Below, one piece after another: positions 15,343 through 24,755 of a stretch of 55,685 nucleotides of DNA. The position numbers and the translations under genes were made by a program. The stretch spans positions 1 to 55,685 of the forward strand of contig DGRZ01000038.1 in the NCBI GenBank assembly GCA_002391195.1. Reading direction: 5' to 3'. Origin of the DNA: Fibrobacter sp. UBA4375. Lineage in GTDB: Bacteria > Fibrobacterota > Fibrobacteria > Fibrobacterales > Fibrobacteraceae. Each line of letters opens with the position of its first letter. Position 1 is the stretch's first letter. Below the pieces are notes generated by a model, which saw nothing but the letters and a program-made list of their open reading frames with translations, was not told the DNA's origin and ran no database searches.

Positions 15343-17994
15343 CTAGCCTCCAAACTTTTCATTGTAAATCTTGCGAACCTGTTCCAGGCGATCCTGAATT
15401 TCCTTGTTCTCGGGTTCCTTCTTGGCCAGGTCCTGGTAGATTTCCAGAGCCTTGTCGCAGATTCCCTGTTCCAAGTAGATTTCAGCCATGGTACGGGTAT
15501 TCTGGCTTGCTTCCAGATCAGCATTGACACTGTCCAGAGAGGCCGAAGGATCCTTCACAAGGCCTGCAGAGACTTCGTCATCGGAATCGCCGGACATCAA
15601 GAAATCAACGCCCTTGTTCGAAGGCTTTTCGACCGGCAGGTCATCGTCATCACTTTCAAAGAGACCCTTGAAGGCCCCAGAAACCTCGGATTCCAAATTG
15701 TCGAAATCCGTCTTCGGAGCGGCAGCTTCGACCTGAGGCGCAGCAGGTTTTTCTTCAACAGGGACATCTGCCGCCACATCGTCGCTTTCTCCAAACAAAT
15801 TATCAAAAGACTTGTCCAGGCCTTCTTCTAGGGATTCTGTCGAGATATTCTTTTCTTCAACAGCCGCACCGGTACTTTCTTCTTCGCTACCGAACAGACT
15901 ATCAAAGGCGCCGCCCATTTCCTTCTCGAAATCGCTTGCATTTTGAGAGAAAGATTCTGCACTGGTGGCGGGTTCAACGGCAGGCTCTTCGGCAGGAACT
16001 TCTGCGACCGGTTCTGCTGCAGGCAAATCCTCTGCAACTTCCGTTTCGCCTCCGATGGCAAGGTCTTCTTGCGGCAGGTCGTCGTCGTTTCCGAAGATGG
16101 AGCTAAACGCATTGTCTACGCTGCTTTCCACTTCCTTGGTTTCTTCGGCAGGCATTTCCAATTCTGCAGTCGGTTCTTCGATTGCAGGTTCCGCAGTCTG
16201 TTCAACCGGAGATTCCTCTATGGCCGGTTCTTCGGGCAAGGTTTCGGCTGCAGGCTCAGCCGCTTCAATCGAAGGGGCCGAAGTTTCAGCAGACTTCTGG
16301 AAAAGGCCAGACGACTCTTCGGGCAAGTCTTCGTCGGCACCGAAGAGAGAATCAAAGGCACCGCCAACACTGTCAGAGGATTCTTCCTTGGTCGGTTCTG
16401 TCTCCGCAGACTTTTCGAACAGGGAATCTCCAGATGCAGGAGCCTCTTCAACAGGCGTTTCTTCAATCGTGGCTTCTGCGGATTTCTGGAACGGGGACCA
16501 GTCACTTGCGTCTACAGGAGTGTCGTCAAGATTCAAAGAGTCATCACCCGCAAGCGACAGCTCGTCTGCAGCAGGTTCAACCGTTTCAGTCGCAGCAGGA
16601 GCATCTCCCGTCAAGTTCATCGATTCATCTGCAGACTTCTGGAATGCCGCAGGTTCTTCGGGCAGTTCATCTTCACCGAAAATATCACCAAAGGCATCGT
16701 CGATGCTCTGGGGTTTGTCTGCAGCAGGAGCTGCAGGAGCCGACTCTGCCACTGGCGGTTCAACTTCGGCAGGGGGTTCCACCTCTGCAGACTTCTGGAA
16801 GGCGGCCGGCTCTTCGGGCAGTTCGTCTTCGCCGAAAATATCACCGAAAGCATCATCGATGCTCTGGGGCTTATCTGCTGCAGGGGCTGCGGTCGCAGAA
16901 GGTTCTTCGGGCAGTTCGTCTTCGCCAAAGATGGAGCCGAAAGCGTCGTCCACGCTCTGAGGTTTGTCTTCGGGTGCAGGAGCACTGAACACCTTGCTTG
17001 CGTTTTCCGCTGCCGCAGGTTCGTCGTCGATACCCGCCGAAAGGTTCAGGTTGGAGAACGGAGAGGCCGGGGCCGCCGGTTCTTCGGGTTCCAGGTCGTC
17101 GTCCACGCCAAAGAAGTTGGACATGGCAGAATTCACGTCGCCGCCAGAAATGTCATCGTCGGCAGGGAATACCTCCGGAGCCGACGGTTCCTCGGCATTG
17201 ATGGATTCCATAGCGGAATCCAGAGATGCCTGCAGGCTATCCATCGCGGCCTCGTCACCGGCATCGGAGTCAGGAATCAAGGCCGACAAAGCAGCAAAGG
17301 GATCATCCGCATTGCTAGCTTCCGCGGCCAGAGATTCAAATGCAGTTGTTTCCGGAGTCGCAGATTCAGGCTCCGGCGTTGCAGTAGCCGCAGCAGGTTC
17401 CTCGTTTACAAACTCAAAGCCACTGCCAAACTTGGGTCCCTTTTCTTCAGGAACCTCAGCCTCTTCGGGGGATTTTTCAAAGAAGGGAGCCTCTTCACCC
17501 ATAGAGTAGTTCATAGAGGCGTCGGCATTTGCGGGCTCCAAGCCAGGCATGGTCAGATCCATCTCTCCCAGTTCCGCACCCGCAGCAGCGGCTGTGGCGG
17601 CAGCCACAACATCGTACTCGTCTTTCCAGAACTGGTCCAGCGGATCCATATCGTGGACCTTGCGGTAGCACTGGTTGCGCTCGTTAATCTTCTCCACCTT
17701 CTCATAGGCATCGCCCATACGTTTCTGGGCAGACAGGCAGAAAGGATCCATCTTGAGGACCTTGGCGCACTCTTCTATACAGCCCTCATAGTCACCCTTC
17801 TCAAACAAAATCTTGGTACGGACAAGGTGAGCGGCCAAATCTCCAGGATACAGGGTCAACCCACCGTCAATGCGCTCCAATGAGGTGTCCAGGTCACCCG
17901 CTTCTCTCTCAAAATCGGCAAGCCAAGCAAAGGCCTGGGTATTTACCTTCTTTTTACCGATGGTCTTTCTCAAAGATTCCAGCGTTACCGTCAT
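15343..17994 (-). CDS. TPR protein with long acidic linker carrying repeated peptide motifs
   Basis: The 883-aa protein has TPR-like helices at both ends: residues about 1-130 (SLERIDGGLTLYPGDLAAHL) and the last 60 (MAEIYLEQGICDKALEIYQD). Between them lies about 650 residues of acidic, Ala/Pro/Glu-rich sequence. Inside it a motif of type DDAFGDIFGEDELPEEP recurs about nine times, three almost identical and the rest diverged (for example VDNAFSSIFGNDDDLPQED). A second motif, FQKSAE, recurs about six times. The pattern suggests a disordered scaffold with repeated docking peptides. It overlaps the Trm112-like gene by four bases and precedes pilT by three, hinting at a role in pilus control. No catalytic domain is seen. 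Confidence 0.75.
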   Translation of the reverse strand: MTVTLESLRKTIGKKKVNTQAFAWLADFEREAGDLDTSLERIDGGLTLYPGDLAAHLVRTKILFEKGDYEGCIEECAKVLKMDPFCLSAQKRMGDAYEKVEKINERNQCYRKVHDMDPLDQFWKDEYDVVAAATAAAAGAELGEMDLTMPGLEPANADASMNYSMGEEAPFFEKSPEEAEVPEEKGPKFGSGFEFVNEEPAAATATPEPESATPETTAFESLAAEASNADDPFAALSALIPDSDAGDEAAMDSLQASLDSAMESINAEEPSAPEVFPADDDISGGDVNSAMSNFFGVDDDLEPEEPAAPASPFSNLNLSAGIDDEPAAAENASKVFSAPAPEDKPQSVDDAFGSIFGEDELPEEPSATAAPAADKPQSIDDAFGDIFGEDELPEEPAAFQKSAEVEPPAEVEPPVAESAPAAPAADKPQSIDDAFGDIFGEDELPEEPAAFQKSADESMNLTGDAPAATETVEPAADELSLAGDDSLNLDDTPVDASDWSPFQKSAEATIEETPVEEAPASGDSLFEKSAETEPTKEESSDSVGGAFDSLFGADEDLPEESSGLFQKSAETSAPSIEAAEPAAETLPEEPAIEESPVEQTAEPAIEEPTAELEMPAEETKEVESSVDNAFSSIFGNDDDLPQEDLAIGGETEVAEDLPAAEPVAEVPAEEPAVEPATSAESFSQNASDFEKEMGGAFDSLFGSEEESTGAAVEEKNISTESLEEGLDKSFDNLFGESDDVAADVPVEEKPAAPQVEAAAPKTDFDNLESEVSGAFKGLFESDDDDLPVEKPSNKGVDFLMSGDSDDEVSAGLVKDPSASLDSVNADLEASQNTRTMAEIYLEQGICDKALEIYQDLAKKEPENKEIQDRLEQVRKIYNEKFGG

Positions 17995-18251
17995 TTTTCC
18001 TCCAATGAGAGCAAAATCGCTTCGTCAACCAACAGAACAGGGATTCCTTCACGGATGGGGTACACCCGTTTCCCGTCCATTGTGACCAGGGCCTCATCCA
18101 AAATTTCGGCCACTTTCTCGCCACCAATGTTCTTTGTCGTACCGGCAGCAATGGCACTATTCAGCGTCGAAAGAGTACTTTCATCCGCCATTTTGAGTTT
18201 ACCCCTGGTTTCGGGGCAACATAGAATATCTAAAAGGGACTGATCGAACAT
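17991..18251 (-). CDS. Trm112-like / UPF0434 small protein
   Basis: The 86-aa protein begins MFDQSLLDILCCPETRGKLK and ends with VYPIREGIPVLLVDEAI. This is the pattern of the Trm112/YcaR family: a CP-containing N-terminal zinc-ribbon half and an IPVLL motif. Here only the CC pair near residue 11 remains of the usual two cysteine pairs, so zinc binding is doubtful. Family members often act as small partners of methyltransferases or in cell-envelope synthesis. Start is ATG at 18251 with AAGGTG four bases upstream. The stop overlaps the start of the TPR gene (ATGA). Confidence 0.75.
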   Translation of the reverse strand: MFDQSLLDILCCPETRGKLKMADESTLSTLNSAIAAGTTKNIGGEKVAEILDEALVTMDGKRVYPIREGIPVLLVDEAILLSLEEK

Positions 18252-18328
18252 AACACCTTAAAAATCAACAACTTACACAAGAGTAAAAATAACTCTATTT
18301 TGGCAAAAACGAAAAAAAGAAACTGTAT

Positions 18329-19975
18329 TTATTGCAAATATTTAAGGTTTATTAAGGCAAAATTGCCGTTTTTACCGTTTCCGATGAGCAAATAGACCCT
18401 CAGGCCGAGTTTGCCGAGCCAATTGATGTCAAAATCCTCGCGATAACCCGAGAAATTGGACACCACCAGGAGCTCGCGGCAGCCCGTGCGGTTGCAGATG
18501 GATTCCATGTCCGAAAGGGGCCCGAGCAGGTGCTTGCGGTTCTCTTCGGAAAGCTTTTCGGGTTCGCCACTCACGCAGCCGAGAATCTCGATGCCGGGAA
18601 TCACGTTGTAGCTGTCGAACCAGTTATTGAGAGAATCTTCGCGACCGCCGAGCAGAATGGAGCGGTGGCGCTTTTTCGCAAAGATACGGTAGAAATAGTT
18701 TATCCAGAATGCGACGCGGCGCCAGGCAAGGAGTGCCAGCGGGATAAAGAGGCTGGAACAGACGGCATAGACGCACCACCCAATACTGGTATAGATTGTA
18801 GACCTGTCTCCCGGGTCATAAGGAAATTGAGCATAGTAACGGAACACCTCATATCCCCCAACAGCAAGAAGATTCAGCGGCACAAGGTACCGCAAGAACT
18901 TTTCGCCCTTAAGGCTGGATTCTGTGTATTCCCCACGGAAAATAAGAAAGACCATGTTAATAATAGCGACCAAGCCGACAAGCCACCAGTCTTCAAACGT
19001 CGTTATAACCTCTATGGATTTCTTAATGGATGAAAAAAGGTATTCTCCGTTTCCCAAACCGGGCAAAAAAACAAGAGCCCATATAGCTACCACGCCCAAA
19101 TCCAGGAACATCTTCCAAAACTTGGGAATCAGGCGCGAGAACATGCCCACAAAAGCCGCAAACATGATACCAAACGACACGAGAAAATTCGGAACAAAGT
19201 AAAGGTCCTTGTGTTTCTTTACAAAGATAAGCATGGCCTTATAAAAATCCACATAGGACCCCCAGCGACGGGTACGACAGCTCTGGCCCTTGAAATGCAA
19301 GATGTTCGTGACCGGAGTGTAGTAGTTGTGGAGTCCCATTTCCTTGGTGCGAAAACAGAGGTCCAGATCTTCGCCATACATGAAAAAGTCTTCATCAAAG
19401 CCATTCAGCTTTTCATAAACATCGCGGCGGATGCAGAAAAACGAGCCACTTATGGCATCGACCTCGATCATCTCATCGGGATCGGCGTATGTCATGTTGT
19501 AGCTCGCCAGCGTCTTGCTTTTCGGGAAAAGCGAAGCAAGACCTATCGTCTTAGACACCGCAGAAACAATCGTAGGAAAAGACCTACGACAAGCCCACTG
19601 AAGAGAACCATCTTCATTCAAGATACGGCAGCCCACTGTTCCCGCTTCAGGGTGCTCCTTCATAAAGTCCAGCGCCCTGGTAAAGGAATCACGTGACACC
19701 ACCGTATCGGGATTCACAAAGAACAAATAGGGGTTGGTCGCATGCTTCTCGGCTAAATTACAGCCTTTACCAAATCCTAAGTTTTCCTTGGATTCCAACC
19801 AAGTGACTTCGGGGAAAAACTCCTTTATTTCAGGAAGCACCGGTTCCTTGGAACCGTTGTCCAGAACAATCACCTGGGCATCCACATTCTCACAAGCATC
19901 CCGAATGGACTTTAGACAGGCCGGAATAAAGTCGCAGGAATTATAGGCGATAATGATAACAGAGCAGGAATACAT
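18329..19975 (-). CDS. Family-2 glycosyltransferase fused to membrane helices and a C-terminal nucleotide-binding-like domain
   Basis: The 548-aa protein starts with a rhamnosyltransferase-type GT2 domain (about residues 1-270). Landmarks are IIIAYNSCDF, the DxD-like NPDTVVSRD, and DFFMYGEDLDLCFR, which carries the catalytic ED. About four or five membrane helices follow (around 280-430). The last 115 residues (RSILLGGREDSLNNWFDSYN ... ELLVVSNFSG) resemble the CoA_binding_3/NAD-like domain of sugar-phosphate transferases such as WbaP. I know no standard protein with this fusion. It lies 17 bp after a polyprenol-sugar synthase-like gene, so a role in O-antigen or other surface glycan assembly is likely. 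Confidence 0.7.
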   Translation of the reverse strand: MYSCSVIIIAYNSCDFIPACLKSIRDACENVDAQVIVLDNGSKEPVLPEIKEFFPEVTWLESKENLGFGKGCNLAEKHATNPYLFFVNPDTVVSRDSFTRALDFMKEHPEAGTVGCRILNEDGSLQWACRRSFPTIVSAVSKTIGLASLFPKSKTLASYNMTYADPDEMIEVDAISGSFFCIRRDVYEKLNGFDEDFFMYGEDLDLCFRTKEMGLHNYYTPVTNILHFKGQSCRTRRWGSYVDFYKAMLIFVKKHKDLYFVPNFLVSFGIMFAAFVGMFSRLIPKFWKMFLDLGVVAIWALVFLPGLGNGEYLFSSIKKSIEVITTFEDWWLVGLVAIINMVFLIFRGEYTESSLKGEKFLRYLVPLNLLAVGGYEVFRYYAQFPYDPGDRSTIYTSIGWCVYAVCSSLFIPLALLAWRRVAFWINYFYRIFAKKRHRSILLGGREDSLNNWFDSYNVIPGIEILGCVSGEPEKLSEENRKHLLGPLSDMESICNRTGCRELLVVSNFSGYREDFDINWLGKLGLRVYLLIGNGKNGNFALINLKYLQ

Positions 19976-19992
19976 TGCAAATGCGGAATTGC

Positions 19993-20706
19993 TTAAGCCA
20001 GCCCAAGGCGAAGTTTCAGCACCAAGAAGAACGCTTCGGAAATGATACCGCCGCTCATCTTGGAGGTGCCGCGGGTACGATCCGTAAACACGATGGGGAT
20101 TTCTTTAACCCGAAGGCCCTTTTTCCAGATTTTGAAGGTGGTTTCAATCTGAAAGCAATAGCCGTCACTCTTCATCTTGTCAAGATTCAGCGCCTGCAGG
20201 GCCTCGCGACGAAAGCACTTGAAACCACCGGTAGCATCACTTACCGGAAGCCTAGTCACTAAACGGGTGTAGACATTAGCACCGTAGCTCAAGATAAGGC
20301 GGCGCAAATCCCAGTTCACCACGCTGATACGACGATTCTGATAGCGGCTGCCGAGAACCAAGTCCGCATCTTCGGCCGTTTCCAAAAAACGGGTCAAATC
20401 CGCAGGAGAATGGCTAAAGTCCGCATCCATTTCAAAGACGCGCTCATAGTCCCTTTCCAAGGCCCACTTAAAGCCCGTCACGTATGCAGAACCGAGGCCC
20501 ATCTTACCCTTGCGGCGAATCAAATGGATTCTCGGGTTCTTTTCCGATTCCGCCTGCACCAGGTCTCCCGTACCGTCGGGGCTTCCGTCATCCACCACCA
20601 GAATTTCCAGGCAGGGATTCTGCTCCAGAATGGCCGGCATAATGAGAAGGATGTTTTCCTTTTCGTTATAGGTGGGTATAATGACCAGGCTTTTCGGATA
20701 AGACAT
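19993..20706 (-). CDS. Polyprenol monophosphomannose synthase-like glycosyltransferase (DPM1-like, soluble)
   Basis: The 237-aa protein is a compact GT2 with IIPTYNEKENI, VVDDGSPDGTGD and the DxD block FEMDADFSHSP, followed by RYQNRR and TGGFKCFRREAL. These match bacterial Dpm1/Ppm1-type enzymes, which move mannose (or another hexose) from the GDP-sugar to undecaprenyl phosphate on the cytoplasmic face. No membrane helix follows the catalytic domain. The ATG at 20706 has GAGGA five bases upstream, so it is preferred to the GTG at 20724. It lies between two other glycosyltransferase genes and near a DUF2723 protein that could use the lipid-linked sugar. Confidence 0.8.
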   Translation of the reverse strand: MSYPKSLVIIPTYNEKENILLIMPAILEQNPCLEILVVDDGSPDGTGDLVQAESEKNPRIHLIRRKGKMGLGSAYVTGFKWALERDYERVFEMDADFSHSPADLTRFLETAEDADLVLGSRYQNRRISVVNWDLRRLILSYGANVYTRLVTRLPVSDATGGFKCFRREALQALNLDKMKSDGYCFQIETTFKIWKKGLRVKEIPIVFTDRTRGTSKMSGGIISEAFFLVLKLRLGLA

Positions 20707-20739
20707 AAATTCCTCTACATTCACTTACAATCTACAAAA

Positions 20740-21666
20740 TCATTCTTCGCCGAGAGTATCGGCTATGGGGAATGTCTGCTTGCGGTGACCGTTTACCATC
20801 TCTCCAAGGAGTCCCAAAGAGAAAAACTGCACGCTCATCACCAGAGCAAAACCGCCTGCAAGCAGGAGCGGACGCACATGGAGCGCTCCCGTCTGGAGCC
20901 ATTCATAGCCAAAGTAGCCACAAATGCCCAGGCCTACCAGCATAAACAAGAGCCCGATCAGGCCAAAGAAATGGAGCGGCTTGGTAGAGAAGCTCCGCAT
21001 GAACATCAGGGAAACTAGGTCGAGAAATCCGGACACCAGGCGGGATATACCGTACTTGGACACCCCATGGACGCGGGCCCTGTGGGCCACGGGCATTTCG
21101 GTAATGCGGAATCCCTGCCATTTGGCCATGACAGGAATAAAGCGATGGTAATCGCCGTAAAGTTCGATATAGCGCACCACGGAACGGCGGTACGCCTTGA
21201 TCCCGCAGTTGAAATCGTGAAGGCGCTTGCCGCAGACCATGGAAACGGTCAAGTTGAAAAGCTTGGAAGGCCAGGTCTTGTGCCAAGGGTCCAGACGACG
21301 GATTTTCCAGCCGGATACCAGGTCGTAGCCTTCGTCCAAAATCTTGATCATCTTGGGAATTTCTAGAGGGTCGTCCTGAAGGTCCCCATCCAAAGTGGCC
21401 ACATAGTTGCCCTTGGCCTTCGAAAAGCCCAAGGCAAGAGCATCGGCCTTGCCGCAGTTGAACTGGAAACGGAACCCGCGAATAAAGGGATATTCCTTGG
21501 AAAGGTTTTCTACAACATCCCAAGTGTTATCCCTGCTGCCGTCATCGATGATGATGACTTCGTAACTAAAACCCGTAGGCTCTATGGCGGCTACGATTTC
21601 CTTGAGTAGTTCCGGAAGGTTTTCGCTTTCTTCCTTGACCGGGATGACCATCGACAAATCCATCAT
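20740..21666 (-). CDS. Family-2 glycosyltransferase with two C-terminal membrane helices (GtrB/ArnC-like)
   Basis: The 308-aa protein has the GtrB/ArnC layout: MVIPVKEESENLPELL, IIDDGSRDNTWDVV, DGDLQDDPLEIP and RLHDFNCGIKAYRR in the first 200 residues, then two hydrophobic helices (about 226-250 and 262-290). Such enzymes form undecaprenyl-phosphate-linked glucose, mannose or aminoarabinose at the inner membrane. The gene follows the DUF2723 gene by ten bases and precedes the DPM1-like gene, so the four probably work together. The sugar cannot be told from the sequence. Start is the double ATG at 21666. Confidence 0.8.
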   Translation of the reverse strand: MMDLSMVIPVKEESENLPELLKEIVAAIEPTGFSYEVIIIDDGSRDNTWDVVENLSKEYPFIRGFRFQFNCGKADALALGFSKAKGNYVATLDGDLQDDPLEIPKMIKILDEGYDLVSGWKIRRLDPWHKTWPSKLFNLTVSMVCGKRLHDFNCGIKAYRRSVVRYIELYGDYHRFIPVMAKWQGFRITEMPVAHRARVHGVSKYGISRLVSGFLDLVSLMFMRSFSTKPLHFFGLIGLLFMLVGLGICGYFGYEWLQTGALHVRPLLLAGGFALVMSVQFFSLGLLGEMVNGHRKQTFPIADTLGEE

Positions 21667-21675
21667 GACCTCGAT

Positions 21676-24600
21676 TTACTGAGCCATCGCTACTGTAGGA
21701 GTGGAATCAGAAGTTTCAACGGTAGAATCCGTCTCAGGAAGAGGTTCCTCTACCTGCAAAGGTTCATCCGGCATAGCCGAAATCTGCTGCAGGCTCATGG
21801 CAAGTCTAGCCTTGCCCCCTTCTTCGTAGTCGGGAATAGCGGCGATGCCCTTGCTCAAGACATTCAAGGCTTCCTGTTTCATGCCGGCAGCCTCAAACAC
21901 GAAAGCGGCCGCCCAGTAGCAACGCCATTCCTTGGGGAACTGACGTATTCCCAATTCCAAGTACTTGGTGGCCTGCAAGGCAAGGCTGTCTACAGAAGCC
22001 TTCTTTTCCTTGGTAAAGGGATGTTCCTGACGAAGCGCAGAAATCTGGTCGCGGACATCAAAAGAAATCTGCAAGTACAGCGAGATGTAGCTGGAAAGGA
22101 GTCTTTCCGTTTCAGAATTGATAAAGGCGGTTCCATCACCCAGACCGCGGAACTTGTATACGGAATCAATGAGAGAGGCCGTATAGGCAGCATCAAAGGC
22201 GTTCCGCTTGGGTTCCAAATCGCCCTTCACGAAATTGTAGACCATACCCTCCTGGACCATGTACTTTTCAAGTCCCATGAAGTTAGAAGTTCCCACCGTC
22301 GTAGAAATTTCGATAGGCTTGTCCATATTCTGCAGGGCAAGGTCAATGACCAGTTTATGCTGGGTGAGCATCATGCTGCTGCGGGTGCGGTTCGCCCAAT
22401 CCACAAAGGCGTCCCATACCTGGTAATGCACCTTGAACTGCAGCAGTTTTGCAGAATCAGCAGCAGACAATTCTTGACCTTCCATCTGGTCAATACGAGC
22501 CTTGAGCTGGGGCATCAAACGTTCCGCGTTCTTGACCCAGGTAGAGACCTGATGGTTCGGATTAGAAGCGGAGCTGTTGTCCAGCACCATGTCGCTGTCG
22601 ATAGTCTTCTTGTCGTAGCTGAGCTTCAAGATAGGTTCGTTGTCCAGCATCTGCTTGATGTACCAGTCCGTATTGCCCAGAGAAAGGTTCACCACGCGCA
22701 CGTCCTTGCGGATACCAGCCACTTCCTGCGCAAACCAAAGCGGGAAGGTATCGTTATCGCCGTTGGTAAAAAGGATGGCGTTCGGGCGGCAACTGTTCAG
22801 CAAGTTATAGGCGTAATCCCAAGGAACCCACAAGCCGGAACGATCGTGTTCCTTGTAGTTCGAAATACAGGGAACAAGGAACGAGACCAGAACAAGCACT
22901 GCAGCAACAGGACTTGCAAAGGAGGCGTAAGCTCCCGTGGCACAGGCAAACACCAGGATTCCAGCACCGATTCCGAGAATCATGCTCATGAAGATAAAGG
23001 CCGGCGTGTAGAAGTAGTCACGCTCGCGGACTTCCATGTGGACCGCATCCGGGAAAGGCGCGCGGGCGCCCACCTGGGCAAAGCCATTCTCGATTTTCTG
23101 CCAGGCCTGCCATGCCGTCGAATTCTGCAAGGAGGACAGTTTCTTTTCAAGTTCAGCGATTTTCGGAGCAGGCGTATTCCGCTGGCGAAGCACTTCGATG
23201 CGGATCTTGGTACGCTCAATATCCTGGCGCAAGTCAATCAAGTCGTTGGGATCGGGCACCATGGGAATGGCAGCCCCACGGCTGTTCAAGTCCTGAACAT
23301 TCCGGGTCATGATGCTCACCCAGTAATCGTGCTCCCGCTGTTCCATGCGGGTGCCATCGGCAAAGTTGATGTAGAACAGGAGTCCCAAGCTGCACAGGGC
23401 ATAAAGCACAGACATGTATATGCCCAGATTCTTGTTGCGTTTCCAGATAAATACGCAGACCATCACGATAAGGCCGTTCATGAGAACGAATATCAGGAAC
23501 TGCGGGAGCACCGCATCGCCCATGAAACTCATCTGGGTGGGGAACTTGATGCCGAATCGTTCCAGGGGTTCGTTTTCGGAGGCGTCAAAGGTATAGACCC
23601 CGTTGGCGTAGTTCACACCGCCCACCTTGTAGGGCAAGTACTGAGCCATCTGGTAACCGCCATAGCTCATGCTGGGGAAAGAGAACAATTGGTGAGTGAT
23701 GCGAGAGCGGCGGTAGAAGGCTCGGCTAATCATGCTTTCGGAGCCATACTGCTTGCGTTCCACAAAGTTATTGAACGCCTCCCAGTTTTCGCTCTTGAAC
23801 AGATTGCCCAGCTGCAGGTTGCCCTGGTCGTCGCGAATATTGATTTCGGGGTCATTCTCGTCGATAACGGGGTTCAGCTCGGAACGAATGGGAATGTAAA
23901 GATGGGTGCTGTAACCCACAAGGGCGAAGAACGCAAAGGCAAGGGAAAGGCGGATGGCCTTGTTCACATTGGGAGCAAAGGGCTTGATTGCGGTAAGAAT
24001 CGCTAGAACCACAAGGCAAACAAGAGAAATCTCGATAAATGCCGACACCATGTAAATCACGGAACAGAGAAGCGTTCCCGTAATCCAAATGGGAATGCGT
24101 TCCACAATTTTCTTGGGCTGGGCAGCAAGCAAAAGGACAAACACCGCAGGCACCGTAAGCATGGTGTAGAGGTGGGCACCGATACCGAGGAAGGCGATAT
24201 AGCAGATAAATATCAGAATCTTGTCACTGCCGTCTTCGTCCCTCTTGTTGTACCAGACCAGGCCAAGGTAAGATACCAGCATCAAGATGAACATGGCCAC
24301 ACCATAGACTTCGGCTTCCACAGCGTTGAACCAGAAGGTATCGGAGAAAGTCAGCAAGAAACCGGCCACCAGGGCGGCCGTAGCAAGCACGATGGTGCGG
24401 ACCTTAGAAGAAATCTTTTCGGCAAGGGCGTCCGTCTTGAGGACCGTCGCCAAAAGATCCCAGGCAAAGAGGGCCGTCACATAGACCGTCGCCGCAGAAC
24501 TCACCACGGAGATGTAGTTCACCCGCTTCGCGATTTCTTCGACAAAGGGGAGCAGTACAATGACCGCACGGGCAAAGAACACGAAGAAGGGCGTTCCAGG

Positions 24601-24753
24601 GGGGTGCGGGATACCCAGGGTGTTTGCGCAGGCCACAAACTCGCCGCAATCCCAGAAAGAGACCGTGGGCGCCATGGTCATGGCATAGACAATCAGGGCT
24701 ACAAGGCTGGCAATCCCTGCAAAAATATGTTTCATCCACTTTTCTTTAATCAC
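21676..24753 (-). CDS. DUF2723 membrane protein, O-mannosyltransferase-like
   Basis: The 1025-aa protein has about a dozen membrane helices and the DUF2723 signature FWDCGEFVACANTLGIPHPP near residues 33-52. There the acidic residues and HPPG recall the catalytic loop of protein O-mannosyltransferases and other lipid-linked-sugar GT-C enzymes. A second characteristic block, ILFTNGDNDTFPLWFAQEV (about 651-669), is followed by a soluble, TPR-like C-terminus. It probably transfers a sugar from a polyprenyl phosphate donor on the outer face of the membrane, with the two DPM/GtrB-like enzymes next door as suppliers. GTG at 24753 lies two bases past the nusB stop; ATG at 24735 is an alternative start. 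Confidence 0.8.
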   Translation of the reverse strand: MIKEKWMKHIFAGIASLVALIVYAMTMAPTVSFWDCGEFVACANTLGIPHPPGTPFFVFFARAVIVLLPFVEEIAKRVNYISVVSSAATVYVTALFAWDLLATVLKTDALAEKISSKVRTIVLATAALVAGFLLTFSDTFWFNAVEAEVYGVAMFILMLVSYLGLVWYNKRDEDGSDKILIFICYIAFLGIGAHLYTMLTVPAVFVLLLAAQPKKIVERIPIWITGTLLCSVIYMVSAFIEISLVCLVVLAILTAIKPFAPNVNKAIRLSLAFAFFALVGYSTHLYIPIRSELNPVIDENDPEINIRDDQGNLQLGNLFKSENWEAFNNFVERKQYGSESMISRAFYRRSRITHQLFSFPSMSYGGYQMAQYLPYKVGGVNYANGVYTFDASENEPLERFGIKFPTQMSFMGDAVLPQFLIFVLMNGLIVMVCVFIWKRNKNLGIYMSVLYALCSLGLLFYINFADGTRMEQREHDYWVSIMTRNVQDLNSRGAAIPMVPDPNDLIDLRQDIERTKIRIEVLRQRNTPAPKIAELEKKLSSLQNSTAWQAWQKIENGFAQVGARAPFPDAVHMEVRERDYFYTPAFIFMSMILGIGAGILVFACATGAYASFASPVAAVLVLVSFLVPCISNYKEHDRSGLWVPWDYAYNLLNSCRPNAILFTNGDNDTFPLWFAQEVAGIRKDVRVVNLSLGNTDWYIKQMLDNEPILKLSYDKKTIDSDMVLDNSSASNPNHQVSTWVKNAERLMPQLKARIDQMEGQELSAADSAKLLQFKVHYQVWDAFVDWANRTRSSMMLTQHKLVIDLALQNMDKPIEISTTVGTSNFMGLEKYMVQEGMVYNFVKGDLEPKRNAFDAAYTASLIDSVYKFRGLGDGTAFINSETERLLSSYISLYLQISFDVRDQISALRQEHPFTKEKKASVDSLALQATKYLELGIRQFPKEWRCYWAAAFVFEAAGMKQEALNVLSKGIAAIPDYEEGGKARLAMSLQQISAMPDEPLQVEEPLPETDSTVETSDSTPTVAMAQ

Positions 24754-24755
24754 GA

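Noticed and set aside
15943..17883. Long plus-strand ORFs opposite the TPR protein
   Set aside because: Cys/Phe/Arg-rich and Ser/Ala-rich readings are antisense to the acidic repeat linker and reflect its GC-biased third positions.
22021..24006. 661-residue plus-strand ORF
   Set aside because: It is antisense to the DUF2723 gene, with no recognisable domain.
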